Below, piece after piece: positions 17,639-27,789 of a DNA stretch of 64,000 nucleotides. Source of the stretch: Sphingobacteriales bacterium. Its GTDB lineage: Bacteria; Bacteroidota; Bacteroidia; UKL13-3. The first letter of the stretch is position 1. Each line of letters begins with the position of its first letter. The stretch covers positions 1-64,000 of the forward strand of contig JAJTEN010000013.1 of NCBI GenBank assembly GCA_021298155.1, given 5' to 3'. Below the pieces are notes generated by a model, which had not been told where the DNA came from, searched no databases, and was given only the letters and a program-made list of their open reading frames with translations. Position numbers and translations under genes: made by a program.

Positions 17639-19075
17639 TTATTTAATTTCACTAATTTTCACTGCATTGGTTCTCGACCTATCTGTAATGGGCATACTAG
17701 CCGTATTAATAACCACATCTCCAGCTCTAACATATCCCATCTGCTTCAAAGAATCGTTTATATCTCCGATAGACTGATCTGTACTTTCAAAACCACGATA
17801 CAAAAACCCGCGAACTCCCCATACCAAACTAAGCGTTTTAAGTAAACGTGGATTGGTTGTGAAAATAAAAATAGGTGCTTTCGGACGGTAAGAAGATAAT
17901 CGATAGGCAGAATATCCAGAGAATGTCATACCCACTACAGCAGCAGCTTTTAAATGGTCTGATATCCTTACCGATGTAAATAAAATTTCATCAGATATGA
18001 AGGTAGGTGAATTGTCATCAGGGCGCTTTCCTTTAAAATAAGGAGCATTGGTAGCCTCTTCTACATGGGCAATTGTTTTTTGCATCGCGCGCACACACAA
18101 ATTAGGAAAAGCACCTACCGAAGTTTCAGCACTTAACATAACCGCATCAGCACCATCCATTACCGCATTGGCCACGTCATTAACTTCTGCTCGGGTTGGA
18201 ACCGGACTACTAATCATACTTTCCATCATCTGAGTGGCAATGATTACTGGCTTAGATGCCTCTATACACTTTTTCACAATGGCCTTTTGTAAAACAGGCA
18301 CCTGTTCCATCGGCATTTCCACACCTAAATCTCCACGAGCCACCATAATACCATCTGCAATTTGAACAATTTTATCAATGTTTACAATAGCTTCTGGCTT
18401 TTCAATCTTGGCAATAACACGTGGTTTCCATTCATTTAACTCAATAATGTTTTTAATAAATAGCACATCATCGGCAGAACGCACAAAACTCAAAGCTACC
18501 CACTCTACTTTGTGTTCAAGTCCAAACTTTAAATCATCTAAATCTTTCTGAGTCATACTCGGAATAGACATTTTCGTGTCTGGTAAATTAAACCCCTTTT
18601 TGTTGCTCAGAAAACCTCCCGCTAAAACACGTGTTTTAACTAGGTCTTTCTTGTTGGTTTCTAAAACCTCTAATTCTAGCTTACCATCATCCAATAGAAT
18701 ACGCTCACCTGTATTAATATCTTTGGCCAAATTATCAAAGTTAACGTATATTTTTTGGGCTGAACCAATACATTTTTCAGTGGTTACTACTAATTCTGAA
18801 CCCGTAATGAGCTCAATTTTACCATTTTCAACCTCGCCAATACGCAATTTAGGGCCTTGTAAATCCAAAAGCATGCATACGTGTGATCCCAACTCCTCAT
18901 TGATGCGGTTGATATTATTAATAACTACTAAATGGTCTTCATAAGACCCATGCGAAAAATTTAAACGACAAACATCTACACCCTCCTGGATAATAGATTT
19001 TAAATTTTCATAACTACTGGTTGCCGGACCGATGGTGGCAATTATTTTGGTTCGGTTAAATTTAATTTCACTCAT
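17639..19075 (-). CDS. pyk: Pyruvate kinase
   Basis: A 478-residue glycolytic enzyme converting phosphoenolpyruvate and ADP to pyruvate and ATP. Motifs in order: TIGPATSSYENL near the N-terminus, CRLNFSHGSYEDH, LLDLQGPKLRIG, the lid domain, VIAKIEKPEAIVNID with the catalytic lysine, MVARGDLGVEMP, and MMESMISSPVPTRAEVNDVANAVMDG. The C-terminal domain is the short regulatory type and there is no extra PEP-utiliser domain. The IPExxxVDY gene lies 4 bases upstream, an arrangement I recall as common in the phylum. Confidence 0.97.
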   Translation of the reverse strand: MSEIKFNRTKIIATIGPATSSYENLKSIIQEGVDVCRLNFSHGSYEDHLVVINNINRINEELGSHVCMLLDLQGPKLRIGEVENGKIELITGSELVVTTEKCIGSAQKIYVNFDNLAKDINTGERILLDDGKLELEVLETNKKDLVKTRVLAGGFLSNKKGFNLPDTKMSIPSMTQKDLDDLKFGLEHKVEWVALSFVRSADDVLFIKNIIELNEWKPRVIAKIEKPEAIVNIDKIVQIADGIMVARGDLGVEMPMEQVPVLQKAIVKKCIEASKPVIIATQMMESMISSPVPTRAEVNDVANAVMDGADAVMLSAETSVGAFPNLCVRAMQKTIAHVEEATNAPYFKGKRPDDNSPTFISDEILFTSVRISDHLKAAAVVGMTFSGYSAYRLSSYRPKAPIFIFTTNPRLLKTLSLVWGVRGFLYRGFESTDQSIGDINDSLKQMGYVRAGDVVINTASMPITDRSRTNAVKISEIK

Positions 19076-19079
19076 TTTT

Positions 19080-19499
19080 TTAGATAATCCAACTAATTTT
19101 AGACAATATTTTGGGGCTAGTGATTGACGTCATAAACTGTATTCCAGATAATTGCATGCAAGATTGCGTAAATTGCTTTGGGTCAAAAAATTCTAATCCG
19201 CCCCTCACGATTAGTAAATAATCAAACTGCTTTAAATCAGCAAATAAACACAAACCAAATTCTTTATTCGTTACCAAATAGAAATCTAAATGGTTTTCTT
19301 CGTCGTGAAAAGCGAATTTAGAGAAACTAATTTCAGAATTTGGATTGTAATCTGGTAGATCCAAATCAGCCACCCGCTCAAAATTTAATGATTCTAACTG
19401 GTTTAGGTGAAAAAGTAATTTACTTGCTTTGTGGTTCGAAACCAAACCAAATAGCAAAAAAGATAAATCCGCTTCAACCTCTAATTGCAGTTTTTTCAC
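19080..19499 (-). CDS. IPExxxVDY-type protein upstream of pyk
   Basis: A 139-residue protein that I assign by pattern and context to the small Bacteroidota IPExxxVDY family: a lysine-rich start KKLQLEVEADLSFLLFGLVSN, a central FERVADLDLP segment, acidic LIVRG strand, and a conserved C-terminal end (here SPKILSKISWII, degenerate relative to the name motif). The start codon is GTG at 19497-19499; no ATG is available nearby. The function is unknown. It lies 4 bases upstream of pyk and divergent from acpP across 159 bases. Confidence 0.65.
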   Translation of the reverse strand: MKKLQLEVEADLSFLLFGLVSNHKASKLLFHLNQLESLNFERVADLDLPDYNPNSEISFSKFAFHDEENHLDFYLVTNKEFGLCLFADLKQFDYLLIVRGGLEFFDPKQFTQSCMQLSGIQFMTSITSPKILSKISWII

Positions 19500-19603
19500 A
19501 ACTACAAATTAAAGGAATTCATTTTTAATTCAGGTGATTGATGTGTAAAATTAAAGGTATATAAGCAAAAGATTAACAGATAAATTAATATTCAAAATGA
19601 AAA

Positions 19604-19636
19604 TTTGCATTTTAAATCTAAAAAGTAGTTTATTTG
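19604..19636 (+). promoter_or_regulatory. Probable promoter of acpP operon
   Basis: TTTG at 19604-19607, a 21-base spacer and TTTATTTG at 19629-19636 (seven of eight positions of TAnnTTTG). The acpP ATG follows 22 bases later. Confidence 0.4.
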
Positions 19637-19658
19637 CAGACTATTAAACCTTAAGAAA

Positions 19659-19898
19659 ATGTCAGATATTAAAGGAAGAGTAAAGACCATTATTATGGAC
19701 AAGCTTGGAGTTGAGGAAAGTGAAATCAACGACGAAGCAAGTTTTACAAACGATTTAGGTGCCGATTCGTTGGATACCGTTGAGTTAATCATGGAATTTG
19801 AAAAAGAATTCAACATTGCCATCCCAGACGATCAAGCTGAAAAGATTGGTACAGTAGGTCAGGCAATTTCCTACATTGAGCAAAACGTAAAAGGCTAA
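19659..19898 (+). CDS. acpP: Acyl carrier protein
   Basis: A 79-residue acidic four-helix protein that carries growing acyl chains during fatty acid synthesis. The 4'-phosphopantetheine attachment site is Ser37 in [14 protein letters not shown]. Length and sequence are those of the essential housekeeping ACP. It is followed by fabF after 27 bases, then rnc and truA, the usual acpP-fabF-rnc order of many bacteria. Confidence 0.97.
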   Translation: MSDIKGRVKTIIMDKLGVEESEINDEASFTNDLGADSLDTVELIMEFEKEFNIAIPDDQAEKIGTVGQAISYIEQNVKG

Positions 19899-19925
19899 TT
19901 ATTTATTAATTAACTACTTACTTTT

Positions 19926-21176
19926 ATGCCTACCCGCAGAGTTGTTGTTACAGGATTAGGTGCTTTAACACCAATCGGAAACACTTTAGAGGAGTATTGG
20001 AACGGATTATCAAATGGGGTTAGTGGCGCTGCGCTCACTACCCAATTTGATACATCCAAATTCAAAACTCGTTTCTCGTGTGAAGTAAAGAATTTTGACC
20101 CAACCCAATTTATTGATAAAAAAGAGGCCCGCAGAATGGACCGCTTTACACAGTTTGCCATCGTTACGGCTGATGAAGCCATTAAAGACGCTGGATTAAA
20201 CGATACTATTAATAAAGACAGGGTAGGTGTAATTTGGGGAACTGGTATTGGTGGTTTACACACTTTTCTAAACGAAGTTACGGCTTTCGCTAAGGGAGAT
20301 GGAACCCCAAGATTTAGTCCGTTCTTTATTCCGATGATGATCGGAGACATCTCTGCTGGACTAATTTCTATCCGACATGGTTACAGGGGACCAAATTTTG
20401 TAACCGTTGCAGCGTGCGCATCATCAACCAACGCGATTGCAGATGCATTTAATTATATCCGTTTAAATAAAGCCGATATTATTGTTACCGGCGGATCTGA
20501 AGCCTGTGTAAATGAAGCAGCTATTGGCGGCTTCAATGCCATGAAGGCCTTAAGTGAACGGAATGATGATCCGGCAACTGCTTCTAGACCTTTCGATTTA
20601 GATAGAGATGGATTTGTTCTTGGCGAAGGTGCTGGAGCCCTTATTTTAGAGGAATATGAGCACGCTAAAGCCCGTGGGGCAAAAATTTATTGCGAAATTA
20701 TGGGCTGTGGTTTATCTGCAGACGCCTACCACATGACTGCACCGCATCCAGAAGGATTAGGCGCTACAAATGTGATGAAATATGCCTTGGAAGATGCAGG
20801 CATGAAACCAGAAGACATTGATTATGTAAATGTTCATGGAACTTCTACTCCGCTTGGAGACCCTCAAGAAATTAAAGCAATTTTATCGGTGTTTGGAGAA
20901 CATTCATACAACATGAACATTAGTTCTACCAAATCTATGACTGGCCACCTATTGGGTGGAGCAGGCGCCATCGAAACAATTGCCTGTATATTTGCCATTC
21001 ACAAAGGCATTGTACCTCCAACCATCAACCATTTTACAGACGATCCCGCGTTCGACCCTCGTTTAAATTTAACATTTAACCAAGCACAACACAGGGTAAT
21101 CAACGCAGCTATTAGCAATACATTTGGCTTTGGTGGCCATAATGCTTCTGTGATTGTAAAAAGATTTGAACCTTAG
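19926..21176 (+). CDS. fabF: 3-oxoacyl-ACP synthase II
   Basis: A 416-residue condensing enzyme that extends acyl-ACP with malonyl-ACP. The nucleophile is Cys164 in TVAACASSTNA; the two active-site histidines lie in NVHGTSTPLGDP and KSMTGHLLGGAGAIE. GFGGHNASVIVKRF closes the protein as usual. It is cytoplasmic and co-transcribed with acpP. Confidence 0.97.
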   Translation: MPTRRVVVTGLGALTPIGNTLEEYWNGLSNGVSGAALTTQFDTSKFKTRFSCEVKNFDPTQFIDKKEARRMDRFTQFAIVTADEAIKDAGLNDTINKDRVGVIWGTGIGGLHTFLNEVTAFAKGDGTPRFSPFFIPMMIGDISAGLISIRHGYRGPNFVTVAACASSTNAIADAFNYIRLNKADIIVTGGSEACVNEAAIGGFNAMKALSERNDDPATASRPFDLDRDGFVLGEGAGALILEEYEHAKARGAKIYCEIMGCGLSADAYHMTAPHPEGLGATNVMKYALEDAGMKPEDIDYVNVHGTSTPLGDPQEIKAILSVFGEHSYNMNISSTKSMTGHLLGGAGAIETIACIFAIHKGIVPPTINHFTDDPAFDPRLNLTFNQAQHRVINAAISNTFGFGGHNASVIVKRFEP

Positions 21177-21179
21177 ACT

Positions 21180-21923
21180 TTGCTCCGAAATTTACTTTCT
21201 ATATTAAGGCCCAAAACGGCTGAACAACGTGAACTAGCGCTCAAAATTAAACACATTACAGGCTACGCTCCGCTCCGACTCAAACCATATGAGCAAGCGC
21301 TCAGACACCATTCGGTTTCTAAAACGATTCATGCTTCTTCAGGTTCTAAAGATAGCAATGAACGTCTCGAATTTTTGGGTGATGCAATGCTCAATGCCAT
21401 TGTTGCAGAATTTCTATTTTTAAAATATCCTTTTAAAGACGAAGGTTTTTTAACCCAATTGCGGTCGAAAATTGTTAGTAGAGAAAGCTTAAACGAATTG
21501 GCTATTAAAATTAACCTAAATCAGCTGGTTGAATACGATAAAAAAGCACTGCAAAATATTTCCCTACGAAATAGTATTTTCGGGAATGCCCTGGAAGCTT
21601 TCCTGGGTGCCATTTTCTTAGATTATGGATTCGAGGGCTGCAAAAAGTTTATTGTAGATATCCTGCTTCGTTTTCATATTGATGTAGATAAATTACAAAG
21701 CACAGAAACTAATTTTAAGGGTAGACTCATAGAATTTGCCCAGAAAAACAATAAATTAATTGATTTTGAAGTGGAAGAGATTCCAGATGGGAAAAATAGA
21801 ATCTACAAAATTAGCGTAAAATATGAGGGCGAACTCAAAGGTGAAGCCCAACATACGTCTAAGAAAAAAGCAGAACAGATGGCTGCTCAAAAATGTTACG
21901 AAGTCCTTATTCCTCAAAACTAA
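21180..21923 (+). CDS. rnc: Ribonuclease III
   Basis: A 247-residue double-strand-specific endoribonuclease used in rRNA processing. The catalytic signature NERLEFLGDAMLN is at about 60-72, with DEGFLTQLRSKIVS and FGNALEAFLGAIFLD following. A dsRNA-binding domain occupies about 175-245 (NFKGRLIEFAQ, GEAQHTSKKKAEQMAAQ). The start is TTG at 21180-21182: it is 3 bases after the fabF stop, the frame is closed directly upstream, and no ATG occurs until deep in the domain. Confidence 0.95.
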   Translation: MLRNLLSILRPKTAEQRELALKIKHITGYAPLRLKPYEQALRHHSVSKTIHASSGSKDSNERLEFLGDAMLNAIVAEFLFLKYPFKDEGFLTQLRSKIVSRESLNELAIKINLNQLVEYDKKALQNISLRNSIFGNALEAFLGAIFLDYGFEGCKKFIVDILLRFHIDVDKLQSTETNFKGRLIEFAQKNNKLIDFEVEEIPDGKNRIYKISVKYEGELKGEAQHTSKKKAEQMAAQKCYEVLIPQN

Positions 21924-21926
21924 AGC

Positions 21927-22667
21927 ATGCGTTATTTTATCCACCTTGCATATTTTGGTAAAAATTATCATGGTTGGCAAAAACAACCCAATGCATTGAG
22001 TGTGCAAGAAGAAATCGAAAATAAGTTAAGCATTTTATTAAAAAAACCTGTCGAAACAATAGGTTGTGGCCGAACCGATACGGGTGTGCATGCCAAGCAA
22101 TTTTACCTTCATGTAGACTTGGATCAGGCCATAGATGCAGAAATAGTCTGCTTTAAGTTAAATGCAATGTTGCCAAAAGACATTTCCATATTTGAAGTTT
22201 TTGAGGTAGAAAATTCACTTCATGCACGCTTTAGTGCCATCAGCAGACAATATGAATATTGGATAAGTACCAAGCCAAATCCATTTGCAGTGGAACAGAG
22301 CTTACTGTATACAAAGCCCCTAGATATTGATGCCATGAATGCCGCAGCTAACTTGCTGCTTAGTCACACAGATTTTGAATGTTTTAGCAAAGTAAAAACA
22401 GATGTAAAAACATTTATATGCAAAATTAGCTATGCCCAATGGGAACTGAAACCAAATAACTTTTTGGTTTTTACCATAGAAGCCGATCGTTTTTTAAGAA
22501 ATATGGTTAGAGCCATTGTAGGTACCCTCTTAGATATTGGAAATGGCAAATTAAGTTTGATTGATTTTGAACAAATTTTAAAAAATAAAAATAGAAGTGA
22601 AGCAGGCATGAGTGCTGAAGCAAGAGGATTATTTTTAAGCAAAGTAACTTACCCTTTTCAAAAATAA
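21927..22667 (+). CDS. truA: tRNA pseudouridine synthase A
   Basis: A 246-residue enzyme that makes pseudouridine at positions 38-40 of tRNA anticodon arms. The catalytic aspartate is Asp51 in GCGRTDTGVHAKQF. Further motifs are FHARFSAISRQYEYW-type (here LHARFSAISRQYEYW) and RFLRNMVRAIVGTLLDIG. The ATG lies 3 bases after the rnc stop, so it is the last gene of the acpP operon. Confidence 0.95.
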   Translation: MRYFIHLAYFGKNYHGWQKQPNALSVQEEIENKLSILLKKPVETIGCGRTDTGVHAKQFYLHVDLDQAIDAEIVCFKLNAMLPKDISIFEVFEVENSLHARFSAISRQYEYWISTKPNPFAVEQSLLYTKPLDIDAMNAAANLLLSHTDFECFSKVKTDVKTFICKISYAQWELKPNNFLVFTIEADRFLRNMVRAIVGTLLDIGNGKLSLIDFEQILKNKNRSEAGMSAEARGLFLSKVTYPFQK

Positions 22668-22715
22668 TAAGCAATCAAACCCATGGTTAACATGAGAGGA
22701 AATTAGCATAACCGG

Positions 22716-25700
22716 CTACTGCTTATCGAAATACTCCTTTGCTTTTTGCTTATAGTAAGGTTGCATTTCTATGGGTAATGCTTGTAAAATTTCTTTGTTC
22801 TTTTGATTTTTACCTTCAAATTTTTCCAAATATTTTGGATTCGGCTTCGGAATATCTTTTCCTGTTGTTGCCTCCCGCTTCATTTCTTCTTCTTGCTTTT
22901 TCTCTGCCTTTTCATGCTCTAACAATCGGGTTAAAATTTCTTGTTGGCGCATTAATGTTTCTTGCGTAAGGCGTTTGTTCACTAATTCTTTTTCAGTTTC
23001 TTCCATTAATTTTTGCAAATCACCCAATTGTTTTCCGCCTCCCATTTTCTCCTTTTCAAGGGCATCCATCTGACTCAGCATTTTTTGCATTTGCTGCCTA
23101 ATGGCCATTTGTTTGGCAGCCATTCGGGCAAACTGCTCTGTTCCTGGCTTGCTACTTTCTCCTTTCCCATTTTTATTCATGCCCTCTTTCATCTGCTTAT
23201 TCATTTCTTCCTGCATTTTCTTAAGCTGACTCATACTCGGTTTGTTCCCTTTTCCCGGCTTTTTTGAAGGCTTCCCTTTTCCTTGTTTCTTAGATTCCTT
23301 TTTCTCTTGAGATTGTTGTTGCATCTGCTGCAATGCTTCACTTAATAGTAATCCAAGATTATTCATGCGTGTCATGGCATACTGTTGCTGAACACGTATT
23401 TGGGACTCATTTCGGGTAGAATAGCTTGTATTTGCCTGATCCAAATGGCTATTTAATTTAGTTACCTCACGATTTATAAAAGATTTAATTGCAGGTACAC
23501 GTTTACTTAAGGCGAGTAAACTATCTTCAACCATGCGCGCATTATCTTTTATGTTTTTTTGTTCCTGAGCAAGCTTCACAAATTGTGGATTATATCCTTG
23601 TAAGCCTTTCATTTGTTCCAACAAATCTTCTTGGTCTTTACTCAATTGAATAACATTTTCTAATATTTCACGCAACGCTTTCTCATCAATTTCCTCTTGC
23701 TCTTCTTCCTCTTTCTCCATTTGTTCCTGCATCTTTTCCTGCATTTGTTGCATTTCTTCTGCAGCCTCTTTCTGAGATTTACTACTTTTCTTATTGTTGC
23801 CTTTACTTAACTCATCTTTGCTTTGTTGCAACTTCTCTTTAATCTTTTGTTCTGCATCTTTAGTATCTGGTAAATCTTTGGGGTTTTCTAATTCCTTATT
23901 TTGTTTCTGCATATCTTGAATGTCTTTTTTAACATCCTCAAAAGCTTTATTTATTTCCTCTTGCTTCTTTACTAACTCTTCATTGGTTTTTGATTTTTGC
24001 TCTGTATCCTTTGCTAATTCAGCTTGTTTTTGAGCCAAATCTTTAAGGTCTTTCATGGTTTGTTCCATCTTTTGATCCAAAGCAATTTCTTTGTACATCT
24101 CCAACATTCTATCTAGCTCTTTTTCTACATCTTTATTATTCAAATCCATTTTATCTAATTCTTTCTGAATTTGATCTTTGTTTTGCATTTTCACCAAATC
24201 ATCAAGCTTTTTCATTAATTGCTTCATCTCATCAGTAAGCATCTCCTCATACATTTTTTGTAATTGCTCTTGCTTCTCTAGTATGCGTTGATCTTCTTCT
24301 TTAAATGATTGCTCCTTTTGATTTTTTTGCTTAAAATCTTGCTGCAATTCTTCTATTTTCTGAACCAATTCTTTCTGCCGCTTTTGCAGTTGCTCCAACT
24401 TTTTCTTTTCTTCAAAGGTGAGGGCTTGTTGAGATTTTAACTTCTTTTGTACCTCTTTTAAATCTTTTTGTAAGTCCTTAGATTCTTTCAGCGCTTCCTC
24501 CATTTTCTCTTGTAAAGCCTTACTATCCTGCTGCGCTTGGTCTTTTACCTCTTGTTTAGATGGGGCTTTTAACACAAATGGTTTGGTTTGGGTAGATTTT
24601 GAACCATAAACCCCATCATTATCCCAAACCTCGAAATAATAGCTTATTTCATCTTCTAAATCGATGGCTATTTCAAATAAATTAAATACATGAACAATGT
24701 CTATTTGTTTATCTGGATTAATTGGAATATTTACGCTAATCAATCCCTTTTCAAGTTTTTTGGGATCAGCCGCTTTTAAAAATTTATAATTAAACGTTAA
24801 CTTACTTAAGCCATGATCATCTGAAGCAGAACCACCAAAATACAAAATTTTACCTGTAACTGAATCTCTTTGTTCTTCTATAGTAATTTGCGGAAAGGCA
24901 TCGGGTATTACTGAAATTTGAAAATATAAAGAATCGCCTTTAGACACCATATTATTGCTCAATTTAATGGCATAGGCATCAGATGCAAAAAACTTTCTAC
25001 TGTATTGGTAATGTATTTGATCTTTGCTTTGGGCAAGTACTTCAAACTTATTAAACTGTAGGCGCAAATGGTCTGTTTGCTTTCCTGTAAATTGCCAATT
25101 CACAACAGTTCCTGCCGGAATGTTTAAGTCGCCCGGATTATTAATGGTTTCATCTCTTTGATTTAAATAAGCAGGGTAATCCAGTTGCACAGAATAGGCC
25201 AACATAATTGGTCGGTTCAATACTTGAATTTGATACCTATCTCCCTCAAAACCCAAAGCCTCCAAAAAAAAGGTCGTACTTTTTTGCATGTTTTTAAACG
25301 TGTATGAAAACATACTAGCACCTTCTTTCTGCATGCGAAAGCTTTGGTTATTTATATGTAAATTAACCACACTCGGAATTTCATTTCCAATCACATTTAC
25401 CTTCAATTCAAAATCTTCAAATTGTGCTACCCGTAATACATCATTGGTAATTTGAAAAGAGAAAGGTGCTTGCTCTTTAAATACTTGATTGTATTGGATC
25501 ACCCTTTTGGCGCCCTCACTTAATAGATTAGGCGAACCAATTAAAACAAGTACTAATACTACAATAGGGATAAGTGCCCAAGGTACATATTTAATATTTT
25601 GCTTATAACTTACTGCAGAGGTAAAAGGTAATGGGGATAGCTCTTGGGTTTTTTGTTGAATGGCTGCTGCTAACAATGCATTCGTTTCATCAAACTGATC

Positions 25701-26048
25701 AAGCAATTGCAGGGCATTCATTAATTTATCATTTACTTCTTTAAAATGAGACCCAATAATTTGTGCCGCCTGTGCATGAGAAATTTGCTTCCCCATTCTT
25801 AATAATTGAGCAAGCGGATACAGGATAAAACGAATGAGTAATACAATTGAAAAAGTAAGAAATGCATAAAATAAAACAGCCCGGGTTAATGAGTTATACC
25901 TACCAAAATACTCCAAAGCCGATATGCTCAAGAAAAACAACACAAACAAGCCAATAAAAACAATAAGTCCCTTTAGCAATACATTTTTGTAATACTTCCG
26001 TATGAATGCATCTAATTTTTGAACAAGTAAATGATTGTGTAACTGCAT
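22716..26048 (-). CDS. Large DUF4175-type membrane protein with long coiled coil
   Basis: A 1110-residue inner-membrane protein. Three hydrophobic segments lie at about 23-47, 55-80 and 153-173. A beta-rich extracytoplasmic region follows (about 180-490), including a segment like EISYYFEVWDNDGVYGSKS. From about 500 to 800 and again from about 840 to 1075 the protein is extremely rich in Lys, Glu, Gln and Met with heptad character (for example QKLKSQQALTFEEKKKLEQL), predicting long coiled coils. I recognise the arrangement as DUF4175-like, a conserved Bacteroidota family without known function. It is a single gene facing truA tail to tail. Confidence 0.75.
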   Translation of the reverse strand: MQLHNHLLVQKLDAFIRKYYKNVLLKGLIVFIGLFVLFFLSISALEYFGRYNSLTRAVLFYAFLTFSIVLLIRFILYPLAQLLRMGKQISHAQAAQIIGSHFKEVNDKLMNALQLLDQFDETNALLAAAIQQKTQELSPLPFTSAVSYKQNIKYVPWALIPIVVLVLVLIGSPNLLSEGAKRVIQYNQVFKEQAPFSFQITNDVLRVAQFEDFELKVNVIGNEIPSVVNLHINNQSFRMQKEGASMFSYTFKNMQKSTTFFLEALGFEGDRYQIQVLNRPIMLAYSVQLDYPAYLNQRDETINNPGDLNIPAGTVVNWQFTGKQTDHLRLQFNKFEVLAQSKDQIHYQYSRKFFASDAYAIKLSNNMVSKGDSLYFQISVIPDAFPQITIEEQRDSVTGKILYFGGSASDDHGLSKLTFNYKFLKAADPKKLEKGLISVNIPINPDKQIDIVHVFNLFEIAIDLEDEISYYFEVWDNDGVYGSKSTQTKPFVLKAPSKQEVKDQAQQDSKALQEKMEEALKESKDLQKDLKEVQKKLKSQQALTFEEKKKLEQLQKRQKELVQKIEELQQDFKQKNQKEQSFKEEDQRILEKQEQLQKMYEEMLTDEMKQLMKKLDDLVKMQNKDQIQKELDKMDLNNKDVEKELDRMLEMYKEIALDQKMEQTMKDLKDLAQKQAELAKDTEQKSKTNEELVKKQEEINKAFEDVKKDIQDMQKQNKELENPKDLPDTKDAEQKIKEKLQQSKDELSKGNNKKSSKSQKEAAEEMQQMQEKMQEQMEKEEEEQEEIDEKALREILENVIQLSKDQEDLLEQMKGLQGYNPQFVKLAQEQKNIKDNARMVEDSLLALSKRVPAIKSFINREVTKLNSHLDQANTSYSTRNESQIRVQQQYAMTRMNNLGLLLSEALQQMQQQSQEKKESKKQGKGKPSKKPGKGNKPSMSQLKKMQEEMNKQMKEGMNKNGKGESSKPGTEQFARMAAKQMAIRQQMQKMLSQMDALEKEKMGGGKQLGDLQKLMEETEKELVNKRLTQETLMRQQEILTRLLEHEKAEKKQEEEMKREATTGKDIPKPNPKYLEKFEGKNQKNKEILQALPIEMQPYYKQKAKEYFDKQ

Positions 26049-26187
26049 GCCCTATCCCATTTGCCTCCCTATAAAATATAATCACCTAAAATGTTTGGAG
26101 TGCTTACATATTCGTTAAGTTTGAACAACGTACAATAATAAGATAAAGTAGAAAAATAGCAGCAGTTTCTTAGTAAAATTATCATGA

Positions 26188-27789
26188 TTATTTAGTAATA
26201 AACGAAAAAGAATCGCCATCAAACAATCCTAAATCACTTAATTTAATATGTGGAATTACAAGCAATGCCATAAAGGATAGGCTCATAAATGGTGCTGCTA
26301 GGTTTGACCCTAAAACATCTTTGCTAAACGCATCTATTTGCGAATAGCTATCAGCCACTTGCCAAGCATCTGCATCGCTCATTAATCCTGCAATTGGGAG
26401 TGGCAATACCATTTGATTTTGTGCAGTGCAAGCTACTAAGGCCCCTTTTTCCTTTATTACTAGATTAATCGCTTTTAGCAATGAAGCATCATCATACCCT
26501 ACGGCAATAATATTGTGACTATCATGGGCCACAGAACTGGCAATGGCGCCTTGGGTCAGACCAAAGTTTTTTACAATGGCCACCGCTGGTTTTGCCTGTT
26601 TATATCTATTTACAACCACCAATTTTAAGCAATCGTTTTGTGGTGTACAAGCTTCTTTTTTTACCAGTAAGCGTTCAGTAATTAATTGCCCATTAAGGCA
26701 CACAATAACAGGTTCTTCTTCAGAAATTGCATAGGCAATATCAGTCAGATTAATAGATTCAGCCAAAAATTGATTGATTACTTTTGAATTCACTTTTGGG
26801 AGTTTAGATAAACCATTTTCTGCAACCAATTTTCCTTTAATGTAAGTTTGTAACACTTTCCAATCTGTTAGGTTATTTACTACGATAAAGTCGGCCCAAT
26901 CTCCCACCCGCAAGAGTCCGTGATTGGTCTGATAATGCCTTGCAGGGTTTAAACAAGCAACTTGCAGCACCTTAAACAAATCGCATTTTAAAGCTATGGC
27001 TCTTGCCACCAATTCATTAATATGTGATAAAAGAAGAGAATCAGGATGTTTATCGTCTGAACAAAACATCATTTGGGAGTAATACTTATTTAGCAAGGGT
27101 ATGAGTGCATCAAAATTTTTGGCAGCACTTCCTTCCCGAATTAAAACATGCATACCTAATTGCAACTTTTCTTCTGCTTCTTCCAAACTAAAACACTCAT
27201 GATCGGTACTTATTCCGGCATTCACATAGGTTCTAAGATTTTCTCCGCTTAAGGCCGGAGCGTGACCATCTATTGGCTTATTGGCAGCACGAGCTGCGGC
27301 AATTTTTTGCATTACTTCTTGATCTCCTTGCAAAACAGCAGGAAAATTCATCATTTCTGAAAGATAATAAACAGCAGGGTTAGCCAACAAGGCTGATACC
27401 TCTTCTACATTTAATGCTGCACCAGCTGTTTCAAAAGAGGTGGCAGGAACACAAGACGGAGCTCCAAAATAAAAATGGAAAGGAACCTGTTCCCCGTTTT
27501 CTATCATAAATTCTACACCCTGCATACCCAACACATTAGCAATTTCATGAGGATCACTAACTGCTGCGATGGTGCCATGAATAAGTGCCATACGCGCAAA
27601 CTCTGCTGGCGGCAATAAAGAACTCTCAATGTGTATGTGAGCATCAATAAAACCAGGCAAAATAAATACCTCTGGAGCCTTTTCACATGCTATAATTTCA
27701 ATAATTTTCCCTTCCTGTACCACTATGTGGGCTGGATAAATAACTTGCTTAAAAATATCTATGTATTGACCAGAATAGGTTGTTATCAT
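26188..27789 (-). CDS. ade: Adenine deaminase
   Basis: A 533-residue amidohydrolase converting adenine to hypoxanthine and ammonia. Metal-binding motif DAHIHIESS is at about 49-57, followed by the family motif SDPHEIANVLG, then DGHAPALSGENLRTYVNAG and MMFCSDDKHPD. The C-terminal AVSVAHDSHNII-type motif (SSVAHDSHNIIAVGYD) is typical of Ade rather than of other amidohydrolases. It overlaps the cdd stop by 4 bases (ATGA at 27786-27789), so both salvage enzymes are made from one message. Confidence 0.95.
   Translation of the reverse strand: MITTYSGQYIDIFKQVIYPAHIVVQEGKIIEIIACEKAPEVFILPGFIDAHIHIESSLLPPAEFARMALIHGTIAAVSDPHEIANVLGMQGVEFMIENGEQVPFHFYFGAPSCVPATSFETAGAALNVEEVSALLANPAVYYLSEMMNFPAVLQGDQEVMQKIAAARAANKPIDGHAPALSGENLRTYVNAGISTDHECFSLEEAEEKLQLGMHVLIREGSAAKNFDALIPLLNKYYSQMMFCSDDKHPDSLLLSHINELVARAIALKCDLFKVLQVACLNPARHYQTNHGLLRVGDWADFIVVNNLTDWKVLQTYIKGKLVAENGLSKLPKVNSKVINQFLAESINLTDIAYAISEEEPVIVCLNGQLITERLLVKKEACTPQNDCLKLVVVNRYKQAKPAVAIVKNFGLTQGAIASSVAHDSHNIIAVGYDDASLLKAINLVIKEKGALVACTAQNQMVLPLPIAGLMSDADAWQVADSYSQIDAFSKDVLGSNLAAPFMSLSFMALLVIPHIKLSDLGLFDGDSFSFITK

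Noticed and set aside
22668-22715. Possible terminator between truA and the DUF4175 gene
   Set aside because: Only a 5-bp stem (GGTTA/TAACC) with a long loop was found and there is no T-run.
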